DNA of 64,000 bases from Gemmatimonadota bacterium (GTDB lineage: Bacteria; Gemmatimonadota; Gemmatimonadetes; Longimicrobiales; Gaopeijiaceae), in NCBI GenBank assembly GCA_029863645.1, contig JAOTVA010000001.1, positions 37,705 to 101,704 on the forward strand, in the 5' to 3' direction. Position 1 is the first letter of the stretch, and every line of letters begins with the position of its first letter. This document shows, piece by piece, positions 42,590 to 51,590 of the stretch. The notes below the pieces were generated by a model. The model made no database searches. It worked only from the letters and a program-made list of their open reading frames with translations, and was not told the origin of the DNA. Made by a program: the position numbers and the translations under genes.

Positions 42590-44236
42590 ATGCCGATTCG
42601 TTGGGACACCCTGTTGACGCGCCACACGGCCGCAGAGCTGAACCGATCGCTCGTCGGTGCGCGCTTGAGAGCCGTCCGTTTGGATCGCGCCGCGCGCGAC
42701 GTGACCCTGCTCTTCAAGGACCGCACGCTCATCTGGCGCCTCCATCCCACGCGTGGCTACTTACGGCTCCATGGTCCGCTCGAGCCGACCGAAGGGGATC
42801 ATCCCATCCGCGGCAGGCTCGAGCGCGTCCATGCCCCGCCCGACGAGCGACTGATCCGCTTCGACTTCTCTGCTCCCCGCTCGGATGGGGTGTCATTGAT
42901 CGTCGAGCTCATCAGCACGCAGTGGAACGCTCTGGTGACGACGGGGACGGCCGACACGGTTCGGCATCTCCTGTGGCGTCCAGCCGGAGATACCCGCAGG
43001 GTGATCGGGCAGACGTACAAGCCGCCGAGCCCGACCGGACGCGCCGGCGTGGCAGGCCAGCTCTCGCTCGAAGACTGGCTGGCGGCCCTAGAGCCCGTAC
43101 CCTCTAGCGACCGACCCCGGGTCCTGATCAAGCGCTTCGCTTGGACTTCGCCCCTGAACGCACAGGCGCTCCTCGGGGAGCCCGGGGATACCGACACGGA
43201 ATCGCAACTCGAGACAGGCTACGCGCGCTTGCGAGCGATGCTCGACCCCAGCGCGACACTCGATCCCGTCGTCCTGCAATTGGAGACCGGCCCCCAACCG
43301 TATCCCTTCCCCATTCCCGGGACACGCGCTGTCGGTGCCGAAACGCTCCTGTCGGCATTCGAGTCCTGCGCCGATGCGGACGGGGAAGGCGGCGTCGCTA
43401 CGGCTGCTGCGGTGCTCGGCCCCGAACTGCTCGGGCGGATCGAATCGGCGATCACCCACGCGACCCGCCGCACGGCGAGCCTGGAAGTCGAGCTCGCGGG
43501 CGCGCCTGATCCGCTCGAGCTGCGCGCCATCGGGGACCTCATCCTCGCCCGGTACCAGGATATTCCTCCAGGTGCCGTCCGCGCGCACCTCACCGGATTC
43601 GACGGAGCACCAGTCGAGGTGCGCCTCGAGCCGGGGGAGCCCGCCCACGCTAGCGCCGCGCGGTACTACCAGAACGCTGCCAAGGCCGAGCGCGCCGCGG
43701 AGCGGCTCCCCGAGCTCATCGCAGATGCGCGTGCCGAGCTCGGGCGGCTGGAGGCGCTCCTCGCTCGCGTCCGGTCCGGCGCCGCGGAAGAGGCAGAAGT
43801 CCGCGAGACGCTGCGGCCTGCCCGGGTGGCACCGCGGGGCGCGACGACTGGGCCGATGCTCCCCTACAAGGTCTTCAAGAGCTCTGGCGGTCTCGAGATA
43901 CGAGTAGGACGAGGCGCGCGGTTCAACGACGACCTCACGTTTCGGCACTCCTCGCCGGGAGACGTGTGGCTTCACGCCCGGCACGCATCGGGCGCTCACG
44001 TCATCTTGCGTTGGCAGGGTGACGGCAAGCCGCCAGCTCGGGATCTGGAAGAGGCCGCCACGCTCGCTGCGCTGCACTCCAAAGCGAGGACCTCGGGCAG
44101 TGTGCCCGTCGACTGGACGCTGCGGAAGTACGTGCGGAAGCCCAGGAAGTCGCCCCCGGGACGGGTCTCGGTAGAGCGTGTTCAGACGCTCTTTGTCGAG
44201 CCCGACAGCGATCTGATCGAGGCGCTCGCCGAGTAG
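42590..44236 (+). CDS. NFACT-family protein (RqcH/fibronectin-binding-like)
   Basis: The 548-residue protein has the NFACT-N domain at the start (MPIRWDTLLTRHTAAELNRS), a helical middle with coiled coil (about 360-400, AERAAERLPELIADARAELG) and the NFACT-R domain with LPYKVFKSSGGLEIRVG and DVWLHARHASGAHVIL. In bacteria RqcH members recruit alanyl-tRNA to stalled large ribosomal subunits for ribosome quality control. Its family relationship is clear; whether it is a true RqcH depends on conserved residues that cannot be checked by eye. It converges with trpA. Confidence 0.82.
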   Translation: MPIRWDTLLTRHTAAELNRSLVGARLRAVRLDRAARDVTLLFKDRTLIWRLHPTRGYLRLHGPLEPTEGDHPIRGRLERVHAPPDERLIRFDFSAPRSDGVSLIVELISTQWNALVTTGTADTVRHLLWRPAGDTRRVIGQTYKPPSPTGRAGVAGQLSLEDWLAALEPVPSSDRPRVLIKRFAWTSPLNAQALLGEPGDTDTESQLETGYARLRAMLDPSATLDPVVLQLETGPQPYPFPIPGTRAVGAETLLSAFESCADADGEGGVATAAAVLGPELLGRIESAITHATRRTASLEVELAGAPDPLELRAIGDLILARYQDIPPGAVRAHLTGFDGAPVEVRLEPGEPAHASAARYYQNAAKAERAAERLPELIADARAELGRLEALLARVRSGAAEEAEVRETLRPARVAPRGATTGPMLPYKVFKSSGGLEIRVGRGARFNDDLTFRHSSPGDVWLHARHASGAHVILRWQGDGKPPARDLEEAATLAALHSKARTSGSVPVDWTLRKYVRKPRKSPPGRVSVERVQTLFVEPDSDLIEALAE

Positions 44237-44240
44237 CCGC

Positions 44241-45017
44241 TCAGGCGTCCATCGCCTCCCGCAGCGAGGCCACGAAGTCGGCACCCGCCTGGACCCCGGA
44301 CTCTCCGAGAATGCGCACGAGTGCACTTCCCACGACGACCCCGTCGGCGAGGGACGCCACGAAGGCCGCCTGCTCAGGGCTCGAGATGCCGAATCCCACG
44401 GCCACCGGCAGGTCCTGTGCCTTCCGGATCGCGCGGACCTCCTTGGAGAGTTCACCCCGCAGCTCGGTCCGAGCCCCGGTCACGCCGGTGCGTGAGATGT
44501 AGTAGAGGAATCCCGAGCCGCCGGCGGCCACTGCAGGCACGCGCGACAACGGCGTAGTCGGAGCAACGAGCCGAACGAGGTCGAGTGGCGACGCGATGAC
44601 CTCGGCTTCCAACACGGGATCGGCGCCCGTCGGAAGGTCGGTGAGGAGGAGCCCCTGCGCGCCCGCCTTCACCGCGTCTTCGAGGAAGGCGGTCGGTCCG
44701 TAGCGGATGACGGGGTTCAGGTACGTGAACAAGACGACAGGCGTGTCTCGGCGCGCACGAAATGCCGTCAGGTCCTCGAGCACTCCGGCCACTGTGGTAC
44801 CATTGCCGAGAGACACGAACGAGGACGTCTGAATGGTCGGCCCGTCAGCGAGCGGGTCCGAGAACGGTACGCCCAACTCGATGACGTCGGCACCCGCGTC
44901 GGCAAGCGCCTCGAGCACCTCGACGGTCGAGCCACGATCGGGGTAGCCCGCGGTGACGTAGGGGACCAGAGCCGCGCGTCCCTCGGCGCGGCGGGCCGCG
45001 AAGGCTTGGGCGATCAA
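44241..45017 (-). CDS. trpA: Tryptophan synthase alpha subunit
   Basis: The 258-residue TIM-barrel converts indole-3-glycerol phosphate to indole and glyceraldehyde 3-phosphate. Signature: PYVTAGYPDRGSTVEVLEAL, ADVIELGVPFSDPLADGPTI with catalytic Glu, and the phosphate-binding GFGISSP and GVVVGSALV. I start it at TTG 45017, which overlaps the stop of the upstream HD-GYP gene (TTGA) and gives the family-like N-terminus LIAQAFAARRAEGRAALVPY. A longer upstream frame runs antisense-free through the HD-GYP gene but has no family match. Unusually, trpB and trpA are separated by two non-trp genes. Confidence 0.93.
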   Translation of the reverse strand: MIAQAFAARRAEGRAALVPYVTAGYPDRGSTVEVLEALADAGADVIELGVPFSDPLADGPTIQTSSFVSLGNGTTVAGVLEDLTAFRARRDTPVVLFTYLNPVIRYGPTAFLEDAVKAGAQGLLLTDLPTGADPVLEAEVIASPLDLVRLVAPTTPLSRVPAVAAGGSGFLYYISRTGVTGARTELRGELSKEVRAIRKAQDLPVAVGFGISSPEQAAFVASLADGVVVGSALVRILGESGVQAGADFVASLREAMDA

Positions 45018-46432
45018 CCGATCAGGTAGTCGCTGACCCGGATCCCGTACTTCTGGGGATCCGTGGTCTTGATGATCTGGTGTCTTGGCGCTCCAGTCGC
45101 GGGATCGGCCTCTGCGAGATCGAGCGTCTTGGGCTCCGAGAGAGGCAAGCCGACCGGATCGGAGATGACCTTCACCTTGGGCCGGTGAAGCAGGTCGGGA
45201 TCCGGGTTGACCTGCGCGACTACAGCCAGCTCGTGCGTGTCGAGAATGACCAAGGTACCCACAGGGTACACGCCTGTTGCAGTGATCAGCACCTTCACCA
45301 CCAAGGTGTCGCAACCCCGTTTGGGATTGTCCCGCATCTCCTTCAGCACCGCGTCGGGCGGCCACGGCTGGTGCTGATAGCTCCGCACGGACGTCCCTGC
45401 GTCGAACGAGTCGGCGACGGCCACGATGCGAGAAAACAGCGTCGGCTTGCGAGGACGTCGATTCTGCGGATAGCCCGTGAGGTCGATCTTCATGTGGTGC
45501 TCGTACGCCATGAGCATCTGGCGGTACGGCGTGTCCGCAAAGCCGGCCATGTGGAAGAGGAGCAGGAGCCCGGCTGTCGGATGCTCCTTGAGCTGCCCCC
45601 ACTCCTCGTCGGTGAGGCCTCCCGCTTTGTTGATGAGGTCGACATCGAGGCGTTGCTTGCCGATGTCGTGGAACAGGGCGCCGAGACCGAGCTCGTACAG
45701 CTGGAGGCGCTCCAGGCCGAGTCTCTGTCCGATAATGACGCTGAAGATTGAGACGTTCACACAGTGCGTGAACGTGTACTCGTCGAAGTCTCGAAGCGTG
45801 GTCATGGTGACCATGGACGATTCGTTCGACAGGACCTGGTCCACGATCCCCTGAACCGCGCGCTTGACCTTGCGGACGTTGACGGCCCTGCCGATGCGCA
45901 TGTCGCCCAGGACGTCCTTCGCGACCTTCACCGATTGCGCATAGGTGCGCTTGGCGGCGACCATCTTTTCTTCGCTGTCCTGCGGATCCTCGACGTCGGT
46001 GGCCGACCGGAGCTGAATGTGACGGATCGACGTGCTCGCGAGTCGCTCCATGAAGCCGTCGAACGGCGCCTCGGCCATCGACTTCCTCAGCAACATCGAG
46101 ATGAACGGCGCCCATTCGCTCCGCTCGACACCCGGTAGGATCTCGACGGCGCCGATGTTGTGATCCTGCAGGGCTCTCGCGAACGATCCGAACGTCGCGA
46201 AGTTCGACAGGTCCAGTCGGAGGCGGGTCTCGTTCAGGAAGAAGAAGTCGCCGACGACCCGAACCTCGGCCCCCCCGTCCACGCCCACGATGCGCTCTAC
46301 CAACGAGTGCAGTTCGGAGAGCGCGACCTGGACGGTCTCGTTCTCGACCGGGTAGAGCTTGAGGGCGCTCAGCGCTCCGTAGAGCGCCGTCAGCAGCTTG
46401 CGGCCCTCCTCCTGGTAGTTCAGCTGGGCCAT
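45014..46432 (-). CDS. HD-GYP-type phosphodiesterase with novel N-terminal module
   Basis: The 472-residue protein has an N-terminal module of about 120 residues (LLTALYGALSALKLYPVENE ... ILPGVERSEWAPF), a linker, and an HD-GYP-like domain: THCVNV, LFHDIGK, EHPTAGLLL, EHHMKIDLTGYP and VAVADSFDAGTS. All expected metal-binding His/Asp residues are present; the loop reads D-L-T-GYP instead of DGxGYP. HD-GYP enzymes break down c-di-GMP or act as metal-dependent sensors. A C-terminal beta-rich domain (TGVYPVGTLVILDTHELAVV) resembles those of many HD-GYP proteins. It starts four bases after the HEAT-repeat gene and overlaps trpA. Confidence 0.83.
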   Translation of the reverse strand: MAQLNYQEEGRKLLTALYGALSALKLYPVENETVQVALSELHSLVERIVGVDGGAEVRVVGDFFFLNETRLRLDLSNFATFGSFARALQDHNIGAVEILPGVERSEWAPFISMLLRKSMAEAPFDGFMERLASTSIRHIQLRSATDVEDPQDSEEKMVAAKRTYAQSVKVAKDVLGDMRIGRAVNVRKVKRAVQGIVDQVLSNESSMVTMTTLRDFDEYTFTHCVNVSIFSVIIGQRLGLERLQLYELGLGALFHDIGKQRLDVDLINKAGGLTDEEWGQLKEHPTAGLLLLFHMAGFADTPYRQMLMAYEHHMKIDLTGYPQNRRPRKPTLFSRIVAVADSFDAGTSVRSYQHQPWPPDAVLKEMRDNPKRGCDTLVVKVLITATGVYPVGTLVILDTHELAVVAQVNPDPDLLHRPKVKVISDPVGLPLSEPKTLDLAEADPATGAPRHQIIKTTDPQKYGIRVSDYLIG

Positions 46433-46436
46433 TAGG

Positions 46437-48188
46437 TCAGTCCTCCGCCTCGTCGCGGAGTGCGCGGTTCACATTGCTGCGCACGACCGGATCGTCGTCC
46501 TGCGTCGCCTGTTCGAGGGACGCCCGCGCCTGTGGCCCGGGGATGAGGCCGAGGGCGAGCGCGGCTGCCGCGCGAATTTCGGTCGGTTCGCGCTTGCCCA
46601 GGAAGCCCTTCCCGTTCAGCAGGCTGTCGAGGACCTCCAGCCCGTCCTCTTCGGCCACGACTCCGAACGCCTGAAACATGGCCACCTTCTCGCTGATGTC
46701 CGCCGTGCGGATATCGCGACCTTTGACGATGCTCGTCAGGGTCGCGGCCGCGGGGCGGTACTGGAGCGTCGTCAGGGCCCTCGCGGCAGCGATCCTGAGC
46801 GCACGCTCGGGGTCATGGAGCGTCTTCTCCAGCGCACCGGCCGCCGTGGACGCCTTTAGCGTGATGGCTGCCTCGACCGCGGCCAGCCGAACGGCCGGGT
46901 CCGCGTGCGCCAAGAGGTGAGCGAGTGACGGTCCCGCCTCGGCGATCTTTATCTCGCCCGCAAGGCGCGCGGCACCCGCCGCGATGATCGGATCTTCCTC
47001 CTCGAGGAGCTTCACGACGGCGCTTCGGTTTTGATTCGCGATCCCCTGCACAGCCTTCCGCAAGACGGCCTGAAGCTCCTTGTGCTCGACGTTCTCCGAC
47101 GCGCGCAGGAGCGGTGACAGCGCCCCTCCGCGTAGAAACTGGAGGAAGCCACCGAGCTGTGCCGTGGATGCCCGAATCGTCCCGTCGAACAGGGCCTGGA
47201 TCAGCTGTTCAATGGCTTCGGGCGCGCTGATTCGGTCGAGAATGCCACGGGATTCCTCGATGCGTTGCTCGTCGAAAATCCCCTCGGTCCTCTCCAGCCG
47301 ACGGAGCTCCTTCAGTACGCTCGTAGCGGCGATCAATGCACCCCGACTCAGGAAGTTGGGAAGCAGCGTTGAAAGTATGCCGAGAATCTCCGACTGCCGC
47401 TCCCGATTGGTGGACTCCTCCAAGCGATCGAAGAGGGCATTCAGGACGTCGGCGCGCGTATCCCGCTTGAGCTCGGCAATCAGCTCGGAGCGAAGCGTCT
47501 CCATCTCGCGGTGGTCGAGCGCGTAGAGCGTGGGATTGAAGTCGTCTTGCTTGACCGTCTGGGGGGTTTGCTGCGCTTCTGCGCCCTGCTGCGTGCCCTT
47601 CTCCTGCGCAGCCAGTTCCTCGTCTTCGGCAGCGAGCGCCGCCTGCAGCTCAGCCTGCGTGTTTCCGGCACCAGCCTCGGGGATCTCGACACCTTCGGCC
47701 AGCAGGTCGACGTACTGATACTCGAAGAAGCGCAGATCCTGCTCCCACAGCACCGTGAGCAAGTCGTCGCCCTCGGGCACCAGCTTACGCGCACGCTGTA
47801 GGACGCCGAGGAACTGCTCAAGCTCTTCCGTTTCGATACCCGGCTGGAACGTGATCTCGCGGACGCCGTCCTTGAAGAAGAGGAACGCGAGCGAGTCGTT
47901 GCGGCTGTCGGACCCGTAGACTTCTGAGCCGGAGAGATAGATGTGGTCTTCGTCGATCGTCACGACGAGCCGGTCCAGGTGCTCCCAAAGGCCGAGGAAC
48001 TCCGTGCGGAGTTGGTCTACGAACCGACGACGGACCGGATTGTTGTCGTCGTAGAGCTGAAAGGCGCGAAAGGTCTTGCTGAGGGTGACGAACAGAGACC
48101 GCACGGCGTCGATCGCAACCGGCTCCTCCTCCCAGTCCTGGCCCTCGGCCAGGCCTCCGGGCGGCGTCTCTTGTTCGCTCACAGGCAT
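46437..48188 (-). CDS. HEAT-repeat protein with the same N-terminal module
   Basis: The 583-residue protein has an N-terminal module (LFVTLSKTFRAFQLYDDNNP ... FQPGIETEELEQFL) that aligns by eye with that of the following HD-GYP protein, a Glu/Gln-rich disordered linker (about 175-225) and a helical-repeat domain of HEAT type in the last 250 residues (AAGAARLAGEIKIAEAGPSL, ALRIAAARALTTLQYRPAAA, IRAAAALALGLIPGPQARAS). HEAT arrays serve as protein-binding scaffolds. There is no signal peptide or membrane helix. It lies three bases after trpB and four before the HD-GYP gene. I infer a regulator or adaptor for the HD-GYP partner. Confidence 0.78.
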   Translation of the reverse strand: MPVSEQETPPGGLAEGQDWEEEPVAIDAVRSLFVTLSKTFRAFQLYDDNNPVRRRFVDQLRTEFLGLWEHLDRLVVTIDEDHIYLSGSEVYGSDSRNDSLAFLFFKDGVREITFQPGIETEELEQFLGVLQRARKLVPEGDDLLTVLWEQDLRFFEYQYVDLLAEGVEIPEAGAGNTQAELQAALAAEDEELAAQEKGTQQGAEAQQTPQTVKQDDFNPTLYALDHREMETLRSELIAELKRDTRADVLNALFDRLEESTNRERQSEILGILSTLLPNFLSRGALIAATSVLKELRRLERTEGIFDEQRIEESRGILDRISAPEAIEQLIQALFDGTIRASTAQLGGFLQFLRGGALSPLLRASENVEHKELQAVLRKAVQGIANQNRSAVVKLLEEEDPIIAAGAARLAGEIKIAEAGPSLAHLLAHADPAVRLAAVEAAITLKASTAAGALEKTLHDPERALRIAAARALTTLQYRPAAATLTSIVKGRDIRTADISEKVAMFQAFGVVAEEDGLEVLDSLLNGKGFLGKREPTEIRAAAALALGLIPGPQARASLEQATQDDDPVVRSNVNRALRDEAED

Positions 48189-48191
48189 CTC

Positions 48192-49385
48192 TCAGAGCAG
48201 CGATCCACGACCTTCGAGTCGGGCGACGTGGGCGACGTCCTTGTCCCCGCGCCCGGAGAGACAGACGACGATCGGGCCGTCATACTCTGGCCCGTGCCGG
48301 AGGACATGCGCCACCGCATGCGCCGACTCGAGTGCCGGAATGATGCCCTCCAGTTCGGAGAGCCGGTGGAATGCGTCGAGTGCCTCGTCATCTGTAACGT
48401 AGGTATACCGCGCGCGACGTGAGTCCTTCAAGAAGGAATGCTCCGGCCCTACTCCCGGATAGTCGAGTCCAGCGGATACCGAGTGAGCGGGCGCGACCTG
48501 GCCGTCCGAGTCCTGCAGAAGATAGCTGAGCGAGCCATGGAGAACACCCGGACTTCCGGCTGCCAACGACGCGGAATGTCTGCCCGACTCGAGACCCGCG
48601 CCACCTGCTTCGACGCCAACCAGTTCGACGCCATCATCTGGCACGAATTCGTGGAAGATGCCGATCGCGTTAGAGCCACCTCCCACGCACGCAACGACGA
48701 CACGCGGTAGCCGTCCCGCGACGTCCAGCAGTTGCTGCCTTGCCTCACGACCGATCACGGCCTGAAAGTCGCGCACCATCCTCGGAAAGGGATCCGGGCC
48801 CACCACGGATCCTATGATGTAGTGGGTGTCCTCGACATTCGTGACCCAGTCCCGAATGGCTTCGTTGGTCGCGTCCTTCAGGGTCCGTGTGCCGGAACCG
48901 ACCGGGCGTACCTCGGCGCCGAGGAGTTCCATTCGATAGACGTTCAACGCCTGTCGCTCGACATCCTCCTCGCCCATGTAGACCACACATTCGAGGTCGA
49001 AGAGCGCACACGCGGTCGCGGTCGCCACACCGTGCTGCCCGGCACCGGTCTCGGCGATGATGCGCCGCTTCCCCATACGCTTCGCCAACAGACCCTGCCC
49101 CAGCGTGTTGTTGATCTTGTGGGCGCCCGTGTGGTTGAGATCTTCACGCTTGAGGTAGATCGAATCGTGACCGATCACCTCACCGAGTCGTTGCGCGTGA
49201 TACAGCGGCGTGGGTCGTCCCGCGAAGTCGGCGAGCAGTCCGGCCAGCTCCGACCGGAACTCAGGGTCCGTGCCGGCCGCGGCATATGCCTCGGTGAGTT
49301 CGTCGAGCGCCTGGATCAGGGTCTCGGGGACGTAGCGTCCCCCAAACACCCCGAATCTGCGGTCCGCCACGGTGGGCGCGGTCAT
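48192..49385 (-). CDS. trpB: Tryptophan synthase beta subunit
   Basis: The 397-residue PLP enzyme has the Schiff-base Lys90 in [10 protein letters not shown], the serine-binding [16 protein letters not shown] and the glycine-rich phosphate loop [13 protein letters not shown]. It condenses indole with serine. The length and the KINN motif place it in the trpB1 group that works with TrpA. It overlaps trpF by four bases (ATGA). Confidence 0.96.
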   Translation of the reverse strand: MTAPTVADRRFGVFGGRYVPETLIQALDELTEAYAAAGTDPEFRSELAGLLADFAGRPTPLYHAQRLGEVIGHDSIYLKREDLNHTGAHKINNTLGQGLLAKRMGKRRIIAETGAGQHGVATATACALFDLECVVYMGEEDVERQALNVYRMELLGAEVRPVGSGTRTLKDATNEAIRDWVTNVEDTHYIIGSVVGPDPFPRMVRDFQAVIGREARQQLLDVAGRLPRVVVACVGGGSNAIGIFHEFVPDDGVELVGVEAGGAGLESGRHSASLAAGSPGVLHGSLSYLLQDSDGQVAPAHSVSAGLDYPGVGPEHSFLKDSRRARYTYVTDDEALDAFHRLSELEGIIPALESAHAVAHVLRHGPEYDGPIVVCLSGRGDKDVAHVARLEGRGSLL

Positions 49386-50068
49386 CGCGTGGCTCCTCTG
49401 ACCGACGTTGCGCCAGGGATGCCCCTGGGTACGTCGCGGGCGGCTTCCACGAACCGTTTCACGAGCTCTGCATCCTTCTCACCCTTTCGGTGTTCGACGC
49501 CGGACGACACGTCGACGACATGGGGCCTAAGAGCGATCACGGTTTCCGCCACCGAATCCGGCTCCAACCCTCCGGCGAGGATGAAGTCGAGGCGTTCGGG
49601 AATGACCTCGCCCACGGCGGTCCCGACGTCGAGGCGGACACCACCACCCCCGATGACCCCATCCTTCCACCCCTCGACAAGAATGCCGTCGGCTACGTCG
49701 GCGTACCGCTCGACGGCCCGCTCGACGTCGTCCACCGCCTTGGCGCGCACGGCCTTCCACAGCTTCCAAGGTCCTCGAGACCGGAGTTCGGCCAGGACGC
49801 TGGGCGGCTCCTCACCGTGCAACTGGATCACGCCTGCGCCGATCGAACGCGCCAGTTGCTCAGCGGCTGCGGGCTCCTCGCCTACGAGTACGGCGACCGT
49901 AATTGGGCGGACCTCTTCGACGAGCGTGGCCGCCGTGGCCGGGTCCACGCTGCGAGAAAAGCCGGCCGAGAGGATCACGCCGAGGTAGTCGGCCCCTGCC
50001 CGGTCCACTGCCAATGCGTCCTCCCGACGCGTGATACCACAGATCTTCACGCGCACGCGTTCAGCCAC
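49382..50068 (-). CDS. trpF: Phosphoribosylanthranilate isomerase
   Basis: The product is a 228-residue TIM barrel: [20 protein letters not shown] at the start, [14 protein letters not shown] and the phosphate-binding [16 protein letters not shown] with VDVSSGVE. It catalyses the third step of tryptophan synthesis. GTG 50068 is chosen because the family N-terminus begins there; it overlaps the trpC stop by eight bases. Confidence 0.93.
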   Translation of the reverse strand: MAERVRVKICGITRREDALAVDRAGADYLGVILSAGFSRSVDPATAATLVEEVRPITVAVLVGEEPAAAEQLARSIGAGVIQLHGEEPPSVLAELRSRGPWKLWKAVRAKAVDDVERAVERYADVADGILVEGWKDGVIGGGGVRLDVGTAVGEVIPERLDFILAGGLEPDSVAETVIALRPHVVDVSSGVEHRKGEKDAELVKRFVEAARDVPRGIPGATSVRGATR

Positions 50069-50888
50069 GGATTCGCTCCGTTCGGGGAACGGCCGACAGC
50101 CGCCTGGCGGCTTCCTCTGGATCGGACGCCTTGAGTAGCGACTCACCCACGAGGACCGCGTCGACGCCGGCCTCACCCAGCCGAAGCACGTCCGCGGGCT
50201 CACGAATCCCGCTCTCGGAAACGATCAAGGCCCCATCCGGCACATCGTCGATTAGCTCCAGCGTCGTCTCCAAGTCGGTCCGGAAGGTCGAAAGGTCGCG
50301 GTTGTTGATGCCGATGAGGTCGGCGCCGACGGCAACTGCTCGCTCTAGCTCACGACGGTCGTGGACCTCAACGAGCGCCGCCATGCCCAGCGCGTTCGAC
50401 TGCGCGTGGAGCCGCGCGAGCATGGTATCGGACAGAATCCTGACAATCAGGAGGACGGCGTCCGCGCCCAAAGCCCGCGCTTCGACAACGTGAAGTGGAT
50501 CGAGGGTGAAGTCCTTCCGTAGGACGGGCAGGGGGTTCGCCTCCCGGACGTCCTTCAGGTCCTTTCCGCTTCCTCCGAAGTATTGGGTGTCGGTAAGGAC
50601 GCTTAGCGCCGCGGCCCCCGCCCGTGCGTAGCCGCCGGTGAGGACGACAGGATCGAGGTCGGGTCGAATCGCGCCCGCTCCGGGCGACCGACGCTTGCAC
50701 TCGGCGATCAATGCGACCCGATCAGGGGACGCGAGGGCGCCCTTGAAATCCCGTGCTGGCGGAGCCGCGTCAGCGGCGTCTTCGAGCTCCCGGGCCCGGC
50801 TCCGGAGCTCGCGCAGCTCGACCTCCTTCGTGCCGGCGATCGAGGCGAGAATGCCAGGAAGCGAGTCGGATCCTTGCGTTTCGGGCAA
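50061..50888 (-). CDS. trpC: Indole-3-glycerol phosphate synthase
   Basis: The TIM-barrel enzyme shows LPGILASIAGTKEVELRELR at the N-terminus, LIAECKRRSPGAG with the catalytic lysine, PVLRKDFTLDPLHVVEARAL and the phosphate-binding VSESGIREPADVL. It closes the indole ring in tryptophan synthesis. I take TTG 50888 as start (275 residues, AAGG upstream); an ATG at 50960 in the same frame would run antisense through the lexA start and is less likely. Its start region is divergent from lexA. Confidence 0.9.
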   Translation of the reverse strand: MPETQGSDSLPGILASIAGTKEVELRELRSRARELEDAADAAPPARDFKGALASPDRVALIAECKRRSPGAGAIRPDLDPVVLTGGYARAGAAALSVLTDTQYFGGSGKDLKDVREANPLPVLRKDFTLDPLHVVEARALGADAVLLIVRILSDTMLARLHAQSNALGMAALVEVHDRRELERAVAVGADLIGINNRDLSTFRTDLETTLELIDDVPDGALIVSESGIREPADVLRLGEAGVDAVLVGESLLKASDPEEAARRLSAVPRTERIRG

Positions 50889-50949
50889 CGTTCGGGTAAC
50901 CTTACTTCGGTTCCTGTTCGGGTCCACACGGAGAGTCTGGGAGAGTATC
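50889..50949. promoter_or_regulatory. trpC-lexA divergent control region
   Basis: Sixty-one bases separate the divergent trpC and lexA starts. GTTC occurs three times here (50890, 50910, 50916) with GTTCGGGT repeated at 50890-50897 and 50916-50923, so a LexA or other operator is possible. It matches none of the known phylum-specific LexA boxes I could test by eye. Confidence 0.35.
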
Positions 50950-51558
50950 ATGCCCCTCACGAAGCGTCAGAAAGAGATCCTGGACTACATGAGCTCCTTC
51001 ATCGACGAGCGCGGGTACGCCCCCTCGTTTGAGGAGATCGCGGAGTCGTTCGGGTACTCGTCCCTCGCGACCGTCCACGAACACCTGAGCAATCTGGAGC
51101 GCAAGGGCTACATAAGGAAGGCTTACAACGAGAGCCGATCCGTGGAGTTGACGCGGCCGGACGCGGGGGCGCCTTCAATCGAGCTGCCGCTCCTTGGAGC
51201 CGTTGCCGCAGGCCTGCCCATCGAAGCGATCTCCGGGAACGAAACGCTCGCTGTGCCGCCGGACATGGTGCGCCGGCGCCGGGACAACTACGTGCTGCGC
51301 GTCGAAGGGAACTCGATGATCGAGGAGCAGATCCGAGACGGGGACTACATCGTCGTCCAGGCCCAGGAGACCGCCGAGGACGGCCAGATGGTTGTAGCGC
51401 TGGTGGCCAACGAGGCCGCGACTGTGAAGAAGCTCTACCGTGAGGCCGGCGGGAGAGTCCGCCTACAGCCGGCGAACCCCACGATGGATCCCATCTTCGT
51501 CGATGCTGGCGAGCTGAAGGTCCAGGGTGTCGTCGTAGGGGTCATCCGCAAGTACTAG
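50950..51558 (+). CDS. lexA: LexA SOS repressor
   Basis: The 202-residue protein has the winged helix-turn-helix (LTKRQKEILDYMSSFIDERG, SYSSLATVHEHLSNLERKGY-like recognition helix) and the self-cleaving peptidase: cleavage at Ala87-Gly88 (GAVAAGLP), nucleophile Ser122 (GNSMIEEQI) and base Lys160. It represses SOS genes and is cleaved with RecA help. The ATG at 50950 has GGGAG upstream. It is inserted, divergently, between trpC and trpD. Confidence 0.95.
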   Translation: MPLTKRQKEILDYMSSFIDERGYAPSFEEIAESFGYSSLATVHEHLSNLERKGYIRKAYNESRSVELTRPDAGAPSIELPLLGAVAAGLPIEAISGNETLAVPPDMVRRRRDNYVLRVEGNSMIEEQIRDGDYIVVQAQETAEDGQMVVALVANEAATVKKLYREAGGRVRLQPANPTMDPIFVDAGELKVQGVVVGVIRKY

Positions 51559-51590
51559 AATAATTTACGGCTCCGACCTTTCGCGACACC

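Noticed and set aside
43088..44455. Long minus-strand frame opposite the NFACT gene and running into trpA
   Set aside because: It overlaps two convincing genes and lacks a plausible start or motif.
45018..46115. Extension of the trpA frame through the HD-GYP gene
   Set aside because: Family similarity to TrpA begins only after 45017, and the upstream part is a shadow of the HD-GYP coding frame.
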